DNA of 64,000 nucleotides from Yamagishiella unicocca (GCA_003116995.1 BDSL01000039.1:248001-312000); one strand, 5' to 3'. Positions 22,665-33,000 are shown, numbered from the stretch's first letter. Numbers and translations are program-made. The notes: generated by a model from the letters alone, not told the origin.

Positions 22665-25600
22665 TTCACGTTTGTTCACGTTTGTTCACGTTGCTGGGTT
22701 TTAGTGTTCACGTTTGTTGCTGCTGCTGTGGCTTCACGGCGCCTCTCCTCCCCCCTCCCCCCTCCCCCACCTCTCTGCCCCCTCCTCCGCTGAACCACCC
22801 CCTTCATCGCCCTTGGTTTGTCAGCCGTGAATCCGCGGATTATCCTTTACCCCTCCCCCACCTCGCTGCCCCTCGGGTCCACGGGTCTTCCTCGAACCCC
22901 CCCGGTGCACCCCTCCGGCCAGGCAACGTGGATCGGGAGCAGCTGGAGCCGCTGCTGTGTCGCTACCTCGCCACCATACCGGCCACGGGGCTGCCACCAC
23001 CCAAAGCCGCCAAGGTGAGTAGCGAGGGAACGAGGGTCTGGGTGGCGGGTGTCCTCCGTGCCCTTGGGCTTGCATGTTTGGTAAGGCGGAGGTACGTCAA
23101 ACGTTTGCCCCCTTCGCTATTGGAGCTCCGAAACCCCCCGCGCAGCGCAAACCCAGCCACCGCCATGACCCCCTTGGCCCCGCCCGCGCACGACACCCCC
23201 AACCCCCAATTGTACGACAGGATGTGAAGCCGCTGCCGTACAATTTCCCGGAGGCGCCCGTCGTGGAGGATGTCAAGGTAAGGCGGTGGCAAGGCTTGTG
23301 GTTGCAAGGGGCGCTGTGGCCTCAGGGTTTTAACCGCTTTGAAAGGGGTAATGTGGTTTCGGAGGTGCCGTACACTTCGTCGGTTGTTGGTTGCACTCTT
23401 TTCGCACGATGGAACTGCGCCCCCGTCACTTGCCCACCCACCCACGCGCCCGCATTAAACGTCTGTTCTAAACGGTTTTTTCACACAACAAGGGTCTTCT
23501 TCGCAACCCACGCACCCGCTCCTCGCCGTCACCAGATCTCTTCGCGGTTCTCCCACCTCCCTCCCCCACCCTTGCTACACTATGCGCCAGCTGGTTTCCA
23601 CCCCCCACTTCCCATGTCGTGCAACCTCCCCCCCCCCGCGGCCTGTGCATCCGCTTCCGTTCTCTATGTCGTGTCACCGGTTGTTCTGGCACCCTTCCCC
23701 CCCCGGTCTGTCCGAAGGCTATGCACCCACTACATTTCCCACGTCGCGTTACCGGTTCTTTTATTGTAACCCCCGGTCTGTCGAAGACTGTGCGCCAGCT
23801 ACACTTCCCATGTCGCGTTACCGGTTCTTTTATGTAAACCCCCCGGTCTGTGTGCCCGTATTGCTCCCAGGTGCCCATGGTGTCCCCGGTGGCTCAGGCG
23901 ACCGGTTCTTTAATGTAACCCCCCCGGTCTGTGTGCCCGTGTTGCTCCCAGGTGCCCATGGTGTCCCCGGTGGCTCAGGCGCAGATCACCTTCCCCGTGT
24001 CGCTACACCGGCCCAACGCCCGCGAGGAGCTGGTGTGGCTGATGCTGGTGTGCAGGGCGCTGGAGACCCGGCTGATGCAGCGGATGAGATTCGTGCGGGG
24101 GGACGTGTACACGGTGAGGAAGAGGGTATGGGTTTGGGTATGAGGAACCCCCGTGGTGAGGGAGGGAGGGAGGGAAGGAGGGAGGGAGGGGTGCAGGGGA
24201 GGGAACTCCAGGGAGGGCGAGGTTGCAAGGCTAACCCGTGTACGAAAGGAAAAACTCCAGGGAGGAGGAAGGAGCTCCAGGAGGGGCCAAGGGAAGGTAG
24301 TGAGAGATGAGGGCGTCAGGAATGTGGATTCCCCCCCCCCTTTTTCCCCCTCTTGACCCACCCCTACCAAAAAGCCAACCCGAGCCATGCTCCGTCCACC
24401 GACCAGTGCCCTCCCGTAGCCCTCCCCACGCGCCCTCCTACCCCCCCACCCTCCTACCCCCCTACCCTCCTACCCCCACCCTCCCACCCCCCACCCTCCT
24501 ACCCCTTCGTCCACGGGTTTCCCTTGCAACCCTCCCACCCCCAGGTTTCCGTGAGCCCCTTCTTCGGCTGCGTCGCTCCTAGCCAGGACGGTGAGGGGAG
24601 TGGTGAACAGGGGGTAGCGCAGAGACGCGTACGCTGGAATGGGGAGGCGAGGGGAAGACGGGGAGGCGGAGGAAGATTGGGAGGCGGGAGGGGCGCGGGC
24701 GAGGAAGCAAGTGCGCTGGGGCCATGGACAGGAGCGTGGATCATCGAGGACAGGCTAGCGGGGACGTGGTTTCGGAGGCTACACACCGTACGGCAGGTTG
24801 GTTTTAGGTAAAAGCTACCTCACGGTTTAGCTTGGTGTTATGCCTCCGCATTATCTGTGAACCCCTACCGGAAGGGGTTTCCGCCTAGCCAGACGTATGC
24901 GCCAGCCCCAACGGCCGAGGCCAACAACCTGCTACGAAACCATAACTGCCGCCGTCGCCGCCCGCCCATCCGATCATCCCTCCATTAGCACAGAGAGATG
25001 GACACTGCCGAAAGACCACCGCCCATCCGCCGTCCCCTCCCCTCTTCCTCTCGATGTCGTGTGCAACGTCTCCCCCCCTTCCCTTCCTTTCCCTCCCTCC
25101 CCCCTCCCCACTTCTAAACGGTTTTTCTCGCATCCACGGGTCTTCCTCGAAACCTCCCCCCTCCCTCCTCCCCTCCTCCTCCCTCCCCCCTCCCGCCTCC
25201 CCTCCAACCTTCCCCCTCCCCTCCTCCCCTCCTTTCCCCTCCCCTCCTCCCCTCCTTCCCCAGGTGACGCCAGCGGCGACGTGGCCATCGTGTTCTCCTG
25301 CGACCCCGCCAACAAGGACAGCCTGGTGGCGCTGGCCCTGGAGCAGGTGACGAAAAACACACCGCGCTGGGGCCTTATGGTCCTTGTCCGCTCTTCCCGC
25401 GCAACCCTATGATGCCGTAACTACCTGCTGCCGTACCTATCATGATGCCGTACGATGCCGTACATGCCTTGGAGTCGCGTGAGGGGCGTCTTCCTGGCAT
25501 CAACCGGCCTCTCGCCTCGAATAATCCTCCCTACCCGGGGACCCCTCCTTACGCCTCGGACTTCCCCCCCATACACACGACCCTGCCAGGTTGCATCGCT

Positions 25601-27613
25601 CCAGGGGGCCCACATGACGGCTGGGGAGGTGGAGACGCTCGTGAACCTGGACAAGCTGCAGCTCGAGGAGAGCCAGGTGGGGCTCCAGGGGGGGAGGCAG
25701 GGAGGGGGGGCTCCAGGGGAGGGCAGGGAGGGAGGGGGGCTCTGTCCCTGTCATGTGTTGCACCCTGCATCAGCCTGCAACACGTGCCGTACCAGCAGCA
25801 TGTATCATTGAATCACCCAAACCCCTGCGGCCGCGTGCTCCAACCGTCAAAACCAACCGCACTTCCCCAACCACTGGCAATGCTTTCCACTCAACTCCCC
25901 GGGTTTCACCTACATCCCCCCTCACGACCCCGGGTTTCACCTACCTGGCCCCCCCCAATACCCCGGGTTACACTCCCATCTCTCCCCTCCCCCTGGTAAC
26001 CCCGGGTTTCACCTGTTCCACCTGTCTCCATCCCCCGATGACCCCTTGGCCCCTCCCCTCTCCCCTACCCGTTGCGTAATACGGTTTTTATACCACCCCC
26101 TCCCCGAGGACTCCTGGCTTCATATATCTCCCCCCCGATGACCTCTTGGCACCCCTACCCCCCAATGGTTCATCTGCCCTCCGTCCCCGTGTCGTGTAAC
26201 CGGGTCTTCTCGCTCCCCTCTCCCCCCCCGGTCGCAGGCTGAGAACAGCTACTGGCACGACGTGGCGGTGACGGCCTACCAGTCCAAGAGCTACCGGCTC
26301 CTGGGGGGGGACCTGGCGGCAGTGTACGACAAGAACATGGAGGCGCGGGAGAAGGTACGACATTTCTTCGGGTCCTGGTTTCGGTGCGGCGGCGACGACG
26401 GAACCACGGCAGCAGTGTCCACCGCAGACCAGCCACTTACCGGGTGTAAAAAGCGCCACTGCCGCCCTCCCCACCGTGCGTCCTCCCAACTGCCCTCCTC
26501 CCCCTCCCTCCCCCCTCCCCGGGTCTTCCTCGACCCCCCCCTCCCTCCCAAGTCACTTCCCAAGTCCAGTTACCGGTTCTCTTATGTACCCCCCCCTTCC
26601 CTCCCTATGCACCAACTACATTACCCCAGTCGAGTTACCGGTTCTTATACTTGTAACCCCCCTTCCCTCCCTCGAAACCCTCCCTCTTCCCTTCCCCCTC
26701 CCTCCCTCCCTCCCGCCGTCCCTCCCTCCCTCGAAACCCTCCCTCTTCCCTTCCCCCTCCCTCCTCCCGCCCTCCCTCCCTCCCCCGGCAGGTACTTGCG
26801 TCCTGCTCGCCAGCCACCATGCGTGCGGCCATGTGCCGGCTGTTACCCAACCCACCCACCAACCGGTACACGGCCATCAGCATGCTGCCGAGGTGGGTGG
26901 AGTGGGAGTGCGTGTTTGACGGGGGGGAGGGAGGGAGGGGGAAGGGGGGAGGGAGGGAAGGAGGGAGGGAAGGAGGGAGAGGGGAGGGAGAGGGGAGGGA
27001 GAGGGGAGGGAGGGAGGGAGGGAGGGAGGGGGGGACCCCATGCAGGGCGGAATCGCAGCCTACCGGGTGCACGGGTCGTTTGGGCAGCAGGCCTTGTGAT
27101 GAGAGACGCGCAATCGCGCCATCTCACGCAGGCCAGTGTCCTCGGAAGGGAGTGAATCGGAAGGGCTGCTTCGGTCATTCGGTGGCTGTGCGCCGTCTTT
27201 TTCGCCCTCCCCGCCGACCCCGGACCCCGATTACGGTGCAAACCCTGCGCCTTAAACCCTAAACCCTAAAAACGCGGAACCCGAAACCCTAAAACTCGAA
27301 ACCCTTAAACCCGGAACCCTCTAGGCCGCCGGGCTTCCTGCACCGAATCGGCGCAGCGCTGGCGGCGAGGTGGCTGGGGGCCTCCTGCGGGGGCTTCCGC
27401 AGCACCGACGGCGCGGCGGCGGGCATGGTGGCGGCGCCCCTGGAGCCGCTGGCGTCGCCGTCAGGCGGGCTCACAAGGCCGGGTTTCGGAGCCGGTGGCA
27501 GCGCCTCGCTGGCGTCGACGTCGGGCGCGGCGGCGGCGGCGGCTGTGGCGGTGGCGGCGGTTGGGACGGGGCTGTTGCTGTGGTCGCGGTCGGGGACGAG
27601 GCGCAGCGGATGA
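10269..27613 (+). CDS. PQQL-like zinc metalloprotease (peptidase family M16)
   Basis: Twenty-eight exons, 3177 nt, 1058 aa: 10269-10387, 11860-11938, 12375-12434, 12979-13098, 13419-13480, 13678-13789, 14490-14634, 14902-15017, 15465-15598, 15825-15937, 16710-16840, 17167-17239, 17591-17700, 19497-19541, 19946-20086, 20572-20691, 21080-21212, 21526-21613, 22027-22268, 22923-23014, 23221-23277, 23952-24113, 24545-24590, 25264-25346, 25590-25676, 26238-26354, 26792-26892, 27325-27613. The product has the inverted zinc motif HIVEH (H75, E78, H79) and, 76 residues further, E156 in LAKERGAVLEEW, fitting HxxEH-x76-E of pitrilysin/insulinase enzymes. The second, inactive M16 half begins near ELTLANGMRVAYKST. 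Length and exon-by-exon motifs (GSKYADRLPIG, ETALQLVHLLFTT, YGGCYYFKPI) match plant PQQL-like proteases. The C-terminus ends in an Ala-rich hydrophobic stretch (AAAAAAVAVAAVGTGLLLW), a possible membrane anchor absent from plant relatives as I know them. The short N-terminus has no clear transit peptide. Confidence 0.93.
10561..10600. repeat. 15-bp tandem repeat
   Basis: AGGGTTACCGTTGGA in nearly three copies; PQQL-like intron 1. Confidence 0.9.
10626..10770. repeat. G-rich minisatellite, about 43-bp period
   Basis: Units of GACAGGGGACGGGGCGGGGA with GGGGCGGGATGGCGCG; G-quadruplex-like composition; PQQL-like intron 1. Confidence 0.8.
11017..11055 (-). repeat. Intronic repeat family B copy
   Basis: GCATGTAAACCGTTTACGCG then ACAGGGACAGGATACAGG; PQQL-like intron 1. 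Confidence 0.75.
11656..11859. repeat. (CCG/CCGCCA)n tract abutting an acceptor
   Basis: About 200 bp of CCGCCGCCC/CCGCCGCCA directly up to the AG of PQQL-like exon 2, forming its entire polypyrimidine region. Creates spurious poly-Pro and poly-Gly ORFs. Confidence 0.9.
13105..13305. repeat. CTG/CTA-rich repeat
   Basis: CTGCTACTGCTGGTGCTACTG-type units in PQQL-like intron 4. Confidence 0.8.
13796..13845 (-). repeat. Intronic repeat family A copy
   Basis: GCGAGGAAGGCCCGTGGATG plus AAAAACCGTTTAGAACAGACG, 7 bp after exon 6 of the PQQL-like gene. Confidence 0.85.
14154..14205 (+). repeat. Intronic repeat family A copy
   Basis: TTTTAAACGG, then TTTTTTTCGGACATCCACGG and TTTCCCTCGAACC; same PQQL-like intron as the preceding copy but in the opposite orientation. 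Confidence 0.85.
14399..14432 (+). repeat. Intronic repeat family C copy
   Basis: CGTGGATCCGCGGATTATCC then TGTACCCCCC; directly left of a family B copy. Confidence 0.75.
14434..14480 (+). repeat. Intronic repeat family B copy next to acceptor
   Basis: ATGCGCCAACTGTCCTGTCC then CGTCGTGTAAAACGGTTTAT; ends 9 bp before the acceptor of PQQL-like exon 7. Confidence 0.8.
14613..14722 (+). repeat. 22-bp repeat copying an exon end and splice donor, five copies
   Basis: Unit of 22 bp beginning GTGGGGGACTTCTCAGACCC and ending AG. The first copy is the coding 3' end of PQQL-like exon 7; four more follow in the intron, one with a single substitution. Confidence 0.95.
15030..15128. repeat. CTCCAGGGG-type minisatellite
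   Basis: Units of GGGGGGGCTCCAGGGGTCGC with CTCCAG spacing, starting near the donor of PQQL-like exon 8. Confidence 0.8.
15384..15441 (+). repeat. Intronic repeat family B copy next to acceptor
   Basis: GACCATGCGCCAACTGTTCT, TTTCGCGTCAACGGG and TATGCCACC; ends 23 bp before the acceptor of PQQL-like exon 9. Confidence 0.8.
15599..15638. repeat. 8-bp tandem repeat overlapping a donor
   Basis: GTGGGTCG repeated about five times; the first unit is the donor of PQQL-like exon 9. Confidence 0.85.
15961..16014 (-). repeat. Intronic repeat family A copy
   Basis: TTGCAAGGAAAACACGTGTAC followed by AGCGTTTAGGACAGACG. A second copy (16110-16157) and a truncated inverted one (about 16172-16206) lie in the same intron. 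Confidence 0.8.
16110..16157 (-). repeat. Intronic repeat family A copy
   Basis: GCGAGGAAAACCCGTGTACG followed by AGAAAACCCATTTAGGACAG. Confidence 0.8.
18985..19496. repeat. 500-bp pyrimidine minisatellite
   Basis: Variable units of CTCGCAACCCTCCCCGCTCC plus C/T runs, nearly pure pyrimidine, up to the acceptor of PQQL-like exon 14 in the 1.8-kb intron 13. Confidence 0.9.
19749..19925. repeat. GCTGCTAACCGC-type trinucleotide repeat
   Basis: Imperfect (GCT/GCC)n array before the acceptor of PQQL-like exon 15. Confidence 0.75.
20217..20256 (-). repeat. Intronic repeat family B copy
   Basis: ATACCCGGTTACTCGACATG then GGAAGTGTAGCTGGCGC; PQQL-like intron 15. Confidence 0.75.
21650..21690 (-). 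repeat. Intronic repeat family C copy
   Basis: AAATCCGCGAACCCACGGCC then GACAAACCAAGG; PQQL-like intron 18. Confidence 0.8.
22351..22394 (-). repeat. Intronic repeat family B copy
   Basis: GCATAAAAACCGGTTACACG then ACATGGATAGGGTAGCTGG; just before a telomere-like tract. Confidence 0.8.
22424..22495 (+). repeat. Interstitial telomere-like repeat (TTTAGGG type)
   Basis: About ten 7-bp units TTTAGGG with CTTAGGG variants inside PQQL-like intron 19. Confidence 0.9.
22618..22662. repeat. (CTG)n microsatellite
   Basis: Uninterrupted run of about 14 CTG units, PQQL-like intron 19. Confidence 0.9.
22813..22853 (+). repeat. Intronic repeat family C copy
   Basis: TTGGTTTGTCAGCCGTGAAT then CCGCGGATTATCCTTTACCC; PQQL-like intron 19. 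Confidence 0.85.
23458..23514 (+). repeat. Intronic repeat family A copy
   Basis: CGTCTGTTCTAAACGGTTTT start, GGGTCTTCTTCGCAACCC end; inside PQQL-like intron 21. Confidence 0.75.
23583..23840 (+). repeat. Cluster of family B copies
   Basis: At least four degenerate copies in tandem, each with CGTCGCGTTACCGGTTCTTT-like cores followed by GTAACCCCCCGGTCTGT, in PQQL-like intron 21. Confidence 0.75.
23821..23981 (+). repeat. 81-bp duplication containing a splice acceptor and exon start
   Basis: Copies 23821-23900 and 23902-23981 share CCGGTTCTTT...TTGCTCCCAG|GTGCCCATGG and GTGTCCCCGGTGGCTCAGGC. Only the second acceptor opens onto PQQL-like exon 22; the first runs into a stop. Confidence 0.95.
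25110..25160 (+). repeat. Intronic repeat family A copy
   Basis: TTCTAAACGGTTTTTCTCGC, then ATCCACGGGTCTTCCTCGAA; about 100 bp before exon 24 of the PQQL-like gene. Confidence 0.85.
27243..27318 (-). repeat. Degenerate telomere-like repeat
   Basis: CCTTAAACCCTAAACCCTAA followed by decayed AACCCGAAACCCTAAA units; last PQQL-like intron, ending next to the final acceptor. Confidence 0.8.
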
Positions 27614-30406
27614 GGGAGAGAGAGGGAGGGAGGGCGGGAGGGCGCGGTGCCTCAGCGGCTGAGAAGGGACACAGGTGCCGATATCCTGGGTTTTGGGGGT
27701 TTAGGGTTTAAAAGGGTAACTGGCGCAGCACGGGGAGCTGCTTGGCGGTCAGTGGCAGGCGGATGGCGGCGACGACGGTGACGGGTCCAAACAGGATCCG
27801 GGTGTGTGTGTGCAAAAAGGGCTTGTTTACTTGACGTGGGTTCGGGGGAGGCCCCAGGGGTCGGAGTAGACGCGCCCTTTGCGGAGGCTAGAGGCTAGGG
27901 GATGGAGCGTGATGCGGATGCTGCAGGTGTGGCGGAGTGGTGGTGCAGGTGTCGATGGTGGGTGCTGCAGAGCAGTGGTGCGGGTGCCGTGCAGGTGTCT
28001 GTGTGGCGGCATCTGTGCCCCGTGTGCCACCTAGGTGCATACCTCGGTAACCTCGGTCGACTCGAGGACGAGTAAGATCCAATAACGATGATATCCCCTC
28101 AACACGGCGCCGATCGCATTTTCCATGGTTGGCTTCGCCGTTGCTGCTGCCGCCGAGATCATGGTATGTGCACGACATGCACGAATAGCCGCCCGAGGCA
28201 AACGAAAGCCATCAAGGCAGCAGCCCGGCCATAGGGCGGCAACCCTCTGTTATGCAATCGTCTGTGCAGGTCCGTGAACAGCAGTACCCATGCAGGATAG
28301 CCTTGCTGTCTATCTGCCCGCCTGCATGGCCGTTTGCCCGTCCAGCTAGCCCGGTTGCCCGTCCAGCTGGTTGCCCGTTCAGGCGGTTGCCGGTCCAGCT
28401 GGTCATGGACCAAGAGGGTAACCTTACATCGCAGCTTTCATCTTCAGAGGTCGCGCAGGAGGGAGTCCGCCTTCTGGTCCAGTAACCGAGAAGCAACCGC
28501 AAGCCTGCACGAGCCTCTTGGACCCCATATGCCATCTTCATTCCCTCCCTGTCTGGGGCACCTGCGTGCCTCCGCAATTGCAATGCTGCAGCCATTCGGG
28601 ACATCTTGGGGCCGTGGTCCGTGGGCAAGTCGATTTTGTGACTGTACGGTACTGAGGGGTGACTTGCACTTACGGCAGGAGCACGAGGGAGGTATCAGGC
28701 CAGCGCGTCGGAGTGCTTAATAGAGAGAACACATCTACATGCAATGCGATTCCATTGGCAGCTAGTAGCGCAAGCTAGCAGGCGTATCTTGTTGGGTGAA
28801 AGGGAATCGAAATGCACAGATGACATTTTGAACGAGCTGGATTGCAATGAGGAACGGCTCAGTGGCTCGCTCCGGCGATCATATCGATAAGAGTGTGGCG
28901 GTAAGCCGATATGCGCTGCGACTGAGGTTTGGACCACAAACTAGGGCGTCAAAGCGGAGTTGAGCGGAGCAGTGTGGCGTCCCTACTCATGTCGTTGTTA
29001 CTCAGTCAGCTGTTGACCTAAGGGAAACTCGTGTGTGCGATGCACAGCCGGCCCTTCGCCCATGCTTCGCATAATCACAATCGCATCAAAGCCCTTGTCG
29101 ACAATTGATAGCAAGAAATCGGCTGTCTAGCTTTCAATTGCGTACCAACTACGCGCTGATAACAGAATATTACCTAATGAAGGCCAGCAGTATTGCAAAT
29201 CTTTCTGGCTCCGAATCCCGGTCACGAAAGTGCAGGCCGCCGCGAGCAGAGCCATACTTTCGATTAGCCGCTTATACTAGAACACTGCAATTATTTAAGA
29301 ATATCAGCTGTTAGGAGAATTAGGGATACTCTATACCGTTTCGGCAATTCGCCGGCCTCACTTTACATTCTTTGAGCTCGGCATCACGCTGAATTCTTCA
29401 TAGGCTCAAAGAATTGTGCGAAAATGACCCCACGTTTGGCTGCTGATGCGGCTGCCACGAGTGGGAAACTGGCATCTCGGTTAGTCCGGCCGTTTCCCGG
29501 AACACGACTCCCAGCACAGCAGCCTCATCCCTTGGATTCGGAGTTTGTTACAGCTGCAAGGCGCTGTGCCGCATCAATGTTACTTTCTGCTAGTAAGTTG
29601 TTGGTCAACTCCTGAGCCGACGGTGGTCACTGCATCTCTGCCGTGGAGCAAAGGCGCAGCGTAATTTTTACGCCCGTTTTCGCGCGTCTATACAATTAGG
29701 CTTGATTTGCGGTCAAGCTGTACCGCCAGGGCGCGCGGTGGCGGCCATAATTGACAGCGCCCAGGTAGGAGCGGCTGATTGCAATGGGTCAAGGCGTAGG
29801 TAACAGTATTTGCCAGGGGCTACACGTGTCTACCTCACGTTTGCACATGGCCTGCTTGGGCGGCTGTTCAGGGGCTCCGCTGGTACCACGGGCGTGTCTG
29901 TACATGGTGTTGTGCCAAACGCTCAAGCAGTCCGCAAACCGGGGTGGGGAGCAGTGTCCGTTTCATGACGCCTGCATCAGTCAGAGGGCCTGAACTGGGT
30001 TACAGAAGGGAACCAGGCTGTTGAGAACCTTCAGCTGGGGCCTGCAGGCCGTTCCAGGAACAACGCATCACGTTTATCGAGCCTCATCGTTCCCCCCTCA
30101 TCAAAACGTCGCACATCATACATCTGGAAGACCCGTTCTGTGTCGACGACTTCCAGCCCGTTGAGGTTGTGAGGTCTAGACGCTGCGAGTAATGATGCCC
30201 GCCAGCGCGACCAAGTGCGGCTAGGCTGCAGCCGCCGTTCAAGGCAGGGGAGGGCGGACGCTACCACTCACCTCCCCCCTTCTCTTATCCCAACTTCCCC
30301 CCCGGTTTCCATGCCAACCCCCGGAAACCTCATCCTTGACCCCGTCAGCCGAAGGCCTGCACCCATTCCGTCTCCCTCACCCCTGACGTGCCCATCTGCC
30401 TAGCAG
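27614..30406. other. Intergenic spacer
   Basis: Contains the PQQL-like 3' UTR and presumably the promoter of the hypothetical gene at 30407. A short run of degenerate about 20-bp repeats (CCCGTCCAGCTGGTTG-like) lies at 28330-28400. The 28700-29800 part is distinctly lower in GC. No coding sequence recognised. Confidence 0.5.
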
Positions 30407-32673
30407 ATGGCCGCGCCCGCGCCAGCCACCTCGTTACTCGTCGCGATCGCGCCGCTGACGCCTCCGCCGCTGGCCTCCGCCGCGACGGCCGGTGTGGCGG
30501 TGGCTGCGGACGACGTGTTGCACTTTTTCCAGCAAGGAGTGGAGGCGATGGAGTCGAAGGTGCATAACCTACAGGTACGACAATGTCGTACAATCCGCGT
30601 GCGAGAGGGCGCCAGGAGCGGGGCCTCAAAGTGGCCTCTCGCGGCGGCGGCGGCCGGTGTGGCTGTGTTTGCGATTAGGAAGCATTTCGCTGGGGGCCCG
30701 GGGGCGGTGCTCGGGGAGGGGATCCAAGAGGAAGGGCCGCGTGCGGCCTGCGCCTGGCGGTGGTGGTGCTGCGGCGATGCTTCACCGGGCCCCGCGCCCT
30801 CCTCCCGCCCCTGGTCTTGTTCCCTGGTGTCGGGCAGGTGGTCCACGCGCTGGAGCGGCTGGAGGGCATGTCGCTGAACGAGGTGCCGAACGACATAGGA
30901 GACGGGGGCCGGAGGGGGGAGTATTGGGGCCGCTGAGGAAGGGGGGGACTTAGGGCGACGGGGCTTCAAGGAAAACCCGTGTACGAAGAGAAAACCGTTT
31001 AGGACAGACGTTTCGAGATGCGGGGGGGGAGGACGGCATGTACTGTACGAAATGCTGCGCCGCAGCGGGAGCTAAGGCATGGCGAGCAGCAGCCACTGGG
31101 TTGCCAGTGTTGGAAGGGACCCGGGGGGGGAAGAGAAGACCGGTTGTGCGACATAGGAGACGGGGCGGAGGGGGGAAGGGCGGGGAGGCGCTGATGGGCG
31201 GTGGGGAAACCAGGGGGAGGGGCGGTGGTCGGTACCTGCGGGCCGTCGTCGGCGCAAGTGGCTAGGCAGCCAAGGGTCAGTACAGGGCGGAAGCTAACTC
31301 CTAACCCTTTGTTGCTTGTCTCTCGGGATATGCGTCATGATCACGACCCCGATGCTCCCCACCACCACCGCCACCATCACCGCGAACATCTAGGTGGTCG
31401 ACTTGGAGCTTCTCAAGGCGGCCATACACCCCTCCGACACATCGTACGGCATGGAGTACGACTACGAGGAAACCGGCTCCGAACCCTCACGGCGGCTGGA
31501 CGCGGCTCTCGACGCGGTAGCGCAGTGGCACCTGCGGGATGTGGTAGATGTCGCCCAGCTGGCGAATGCACTGCAGGTGGGCGCTGCTGCGAGTGGCCTA
31601 ATCAGGAAATCGTGCTGTACGGAAGCATCTGTGTCGTGCTGCACGCAATCACCTGTGTCGTGCTGTCACCTGCGTCATGTTGTGCTTCCGTCGGGGGCAA
31701 GGTGGTTAACTGATGTACCGTACCGTGCCGTACCCACAGGATGTGCCGTACACAGATCCCCTGGACACGCGCGCGCTCCAGCGGGACGCGACTCGCATTC
31801 GCCGCATGGTGCACTGGGAGACGGTGGCGGCGTCGGTCAGGCCGCAGGTGGGTTGCAGAGAAAAACCGTGTACGAATGGAAAACCGTAGGCCGCAGGTGA
31901 GGAGGCCGAGGGGTGAGGCGGGTATGGACTTTGGCTGCCGTACCCTGCAGCTGAGCCTGCGACTTTGGCTGCCGTACCCTAAACCACACCGCCCGCCGCA
32001 ACCTCCGGGCCCTGCTGCCCCCACCGTGCGTGGCCCTTGCAGGAGTTGCGTCTGGCGCTGACGGGGCTGAACTCGAACAGGAGCAGGTGAGGCAGGGCTT
32101 GCGTCCGTGGTATTGGGGGCCAGCATGCTTGTAGGTCTGCCCTGAAGAGGCGGGCTGCGGACGGGAGTTGCGGTTCCAAGCGCACCACCATTGCGGCGAT
32201 GCGCGCAACGAAGGAAGCGCGTCCCCAAAACGTCTCAAGTGTTGCGGCATGTCCCTCCCAGTGTTGCGGCATCGCTAGCGATCACTCATCAGCGATCACT
32301 CATCAGCGATCACTCATCAGCGATCACTCATCAGCGATCACTCATCAGCGATCACTCATCACTCCCCGTCGCCGCGTGGGTCCGCCCCCGCTCTCGTACA
32401 GCCAACACACACACGGACAGCGTTTCTGGTCTTAAATTGAGCGTCGTTTTTCGCGTTACGCCACCGATACGGTCCGATACGGTGCACTGAGAAAAACACC
32501 AACCGTCGCCGCCGCCGCCGCCGTGCAGCCCCTTTTCGGAGCTCGATATGCGCGCCGCTGTGGCGGCCCTCCGAATGGACGCCGTACGCAAGGTGCTGCT
32601 GCCGGCCAAGGCAGAGCACGAGCAAACCCACAACCTGGAATCCAGCGGCATGTGGACCTGGGAGAGCATGTAA
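30407..32673 (+). CDS. Hypothetical protein, six exons, 230 aa
   Basis: Exons 30407-30574, 30838-30882, 31394-31576, 31740-31847, 32043-32086, 32529-32673 join in phase to 693 nt ending TAA. I do not recognise the family. The N-terminus (MAAPAPATSLLVAIAPLTPP, then Ala-rich to about residue 33) resembles a plastid or secretory targeting peptide. The remainder is helical and charged: VLHFFQQGVEAMESK, an acidic tract EYDYEETGSE, repeated short helices (LDAALDAVAQWHLRDV, LDMRAAVAALRMDAV) and a Trp-containing end (GMWTWESM). No Cys clusters, membrane segments after the N-terminus or catalytic motifs are evident. GT-AG boundaries, matching phases and a candidate poly(A) signal 58 nt past the stop support a real gene. 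The donor after exon 2 (GTGCCG) is the weakest junction. The 837-bp spacer downstream of its last repeats leads to the convergent exostosin gene. Confidence 0.7.
30964..31021 (-). repeat. Intronic repeat family A copy
   Basis: CTTCAAGGAAAACCCGTGTA through AAACCGTTTAGGACAGACGT and TTCGAGATGC; intron 2 of the hypothetical gene. Confidence 0.85.
32277..32363. repeat. 14-bp tandem repeat, about six copies
   Basis: AGCGATCACTCATC repeated nearly perfectly, in the last intron of the hypothetical gene. Confidence 0.95.
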
Positions 32674-32730
32674 AGCCTAGGCTGGTTTCGGGGCCGGCCA
32701 TTTCGGGCGCCGGGGGCTACTGATTGTGGT

Positions 32731-32735
32731 TGTAA
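32731..32735 (+). promoter_or_regulatory. Candidate polyadenylation signal TGTAA
   Basis: TGTAA is the usual poly(A) signal of Chlamydomonas and Volvox nuclear genes. This copy lies 58 nt after the TAA stop of the hypothetical gene ending at 32673 and is the first downstream occurrence. Confidence 0.55.
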
Positions 32736-32766
32736 GACGCCATTGAGCCGGAGTCTAATTAAAAGC

Positions 32767-32846
32767 ATCTTGAAGCACGTTTGGAGGCGTAAAATCTTGA
32801 AGAACGTTTGGAAGCGTAAAATCTTGAAGAACGTTTGGGAGCGTGT
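32767..32846. repeat. 27-bp tandem repeat, three copies
   Basis: CTTGAAGAACGTTTGGAAGC + GTAAAAT units downstream of the hypothetical gene. Confidence 0.9.
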
Positions 32847-33000
32847 AGGAATCTTGGGGAGGGACGAAACCCTTCACGACCGTGTTCGGTCGTCCCGCTG
32901 GTGGACGGCAAGGAACACGTAAGCACAGGGAGGCGGGATGAGGGAGTGCTGCTGTGGGTGATGACATGAGCACTTGACATGAGCGCAGGGAAGGAATGTG

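Noticed and set aside
27827..28628. Minus-strand frames with ATGLAGRANGHAGGQ-like repeats
   Set aside because: Short degenerate repeats and no splice sites or homology; treated as intergenic.
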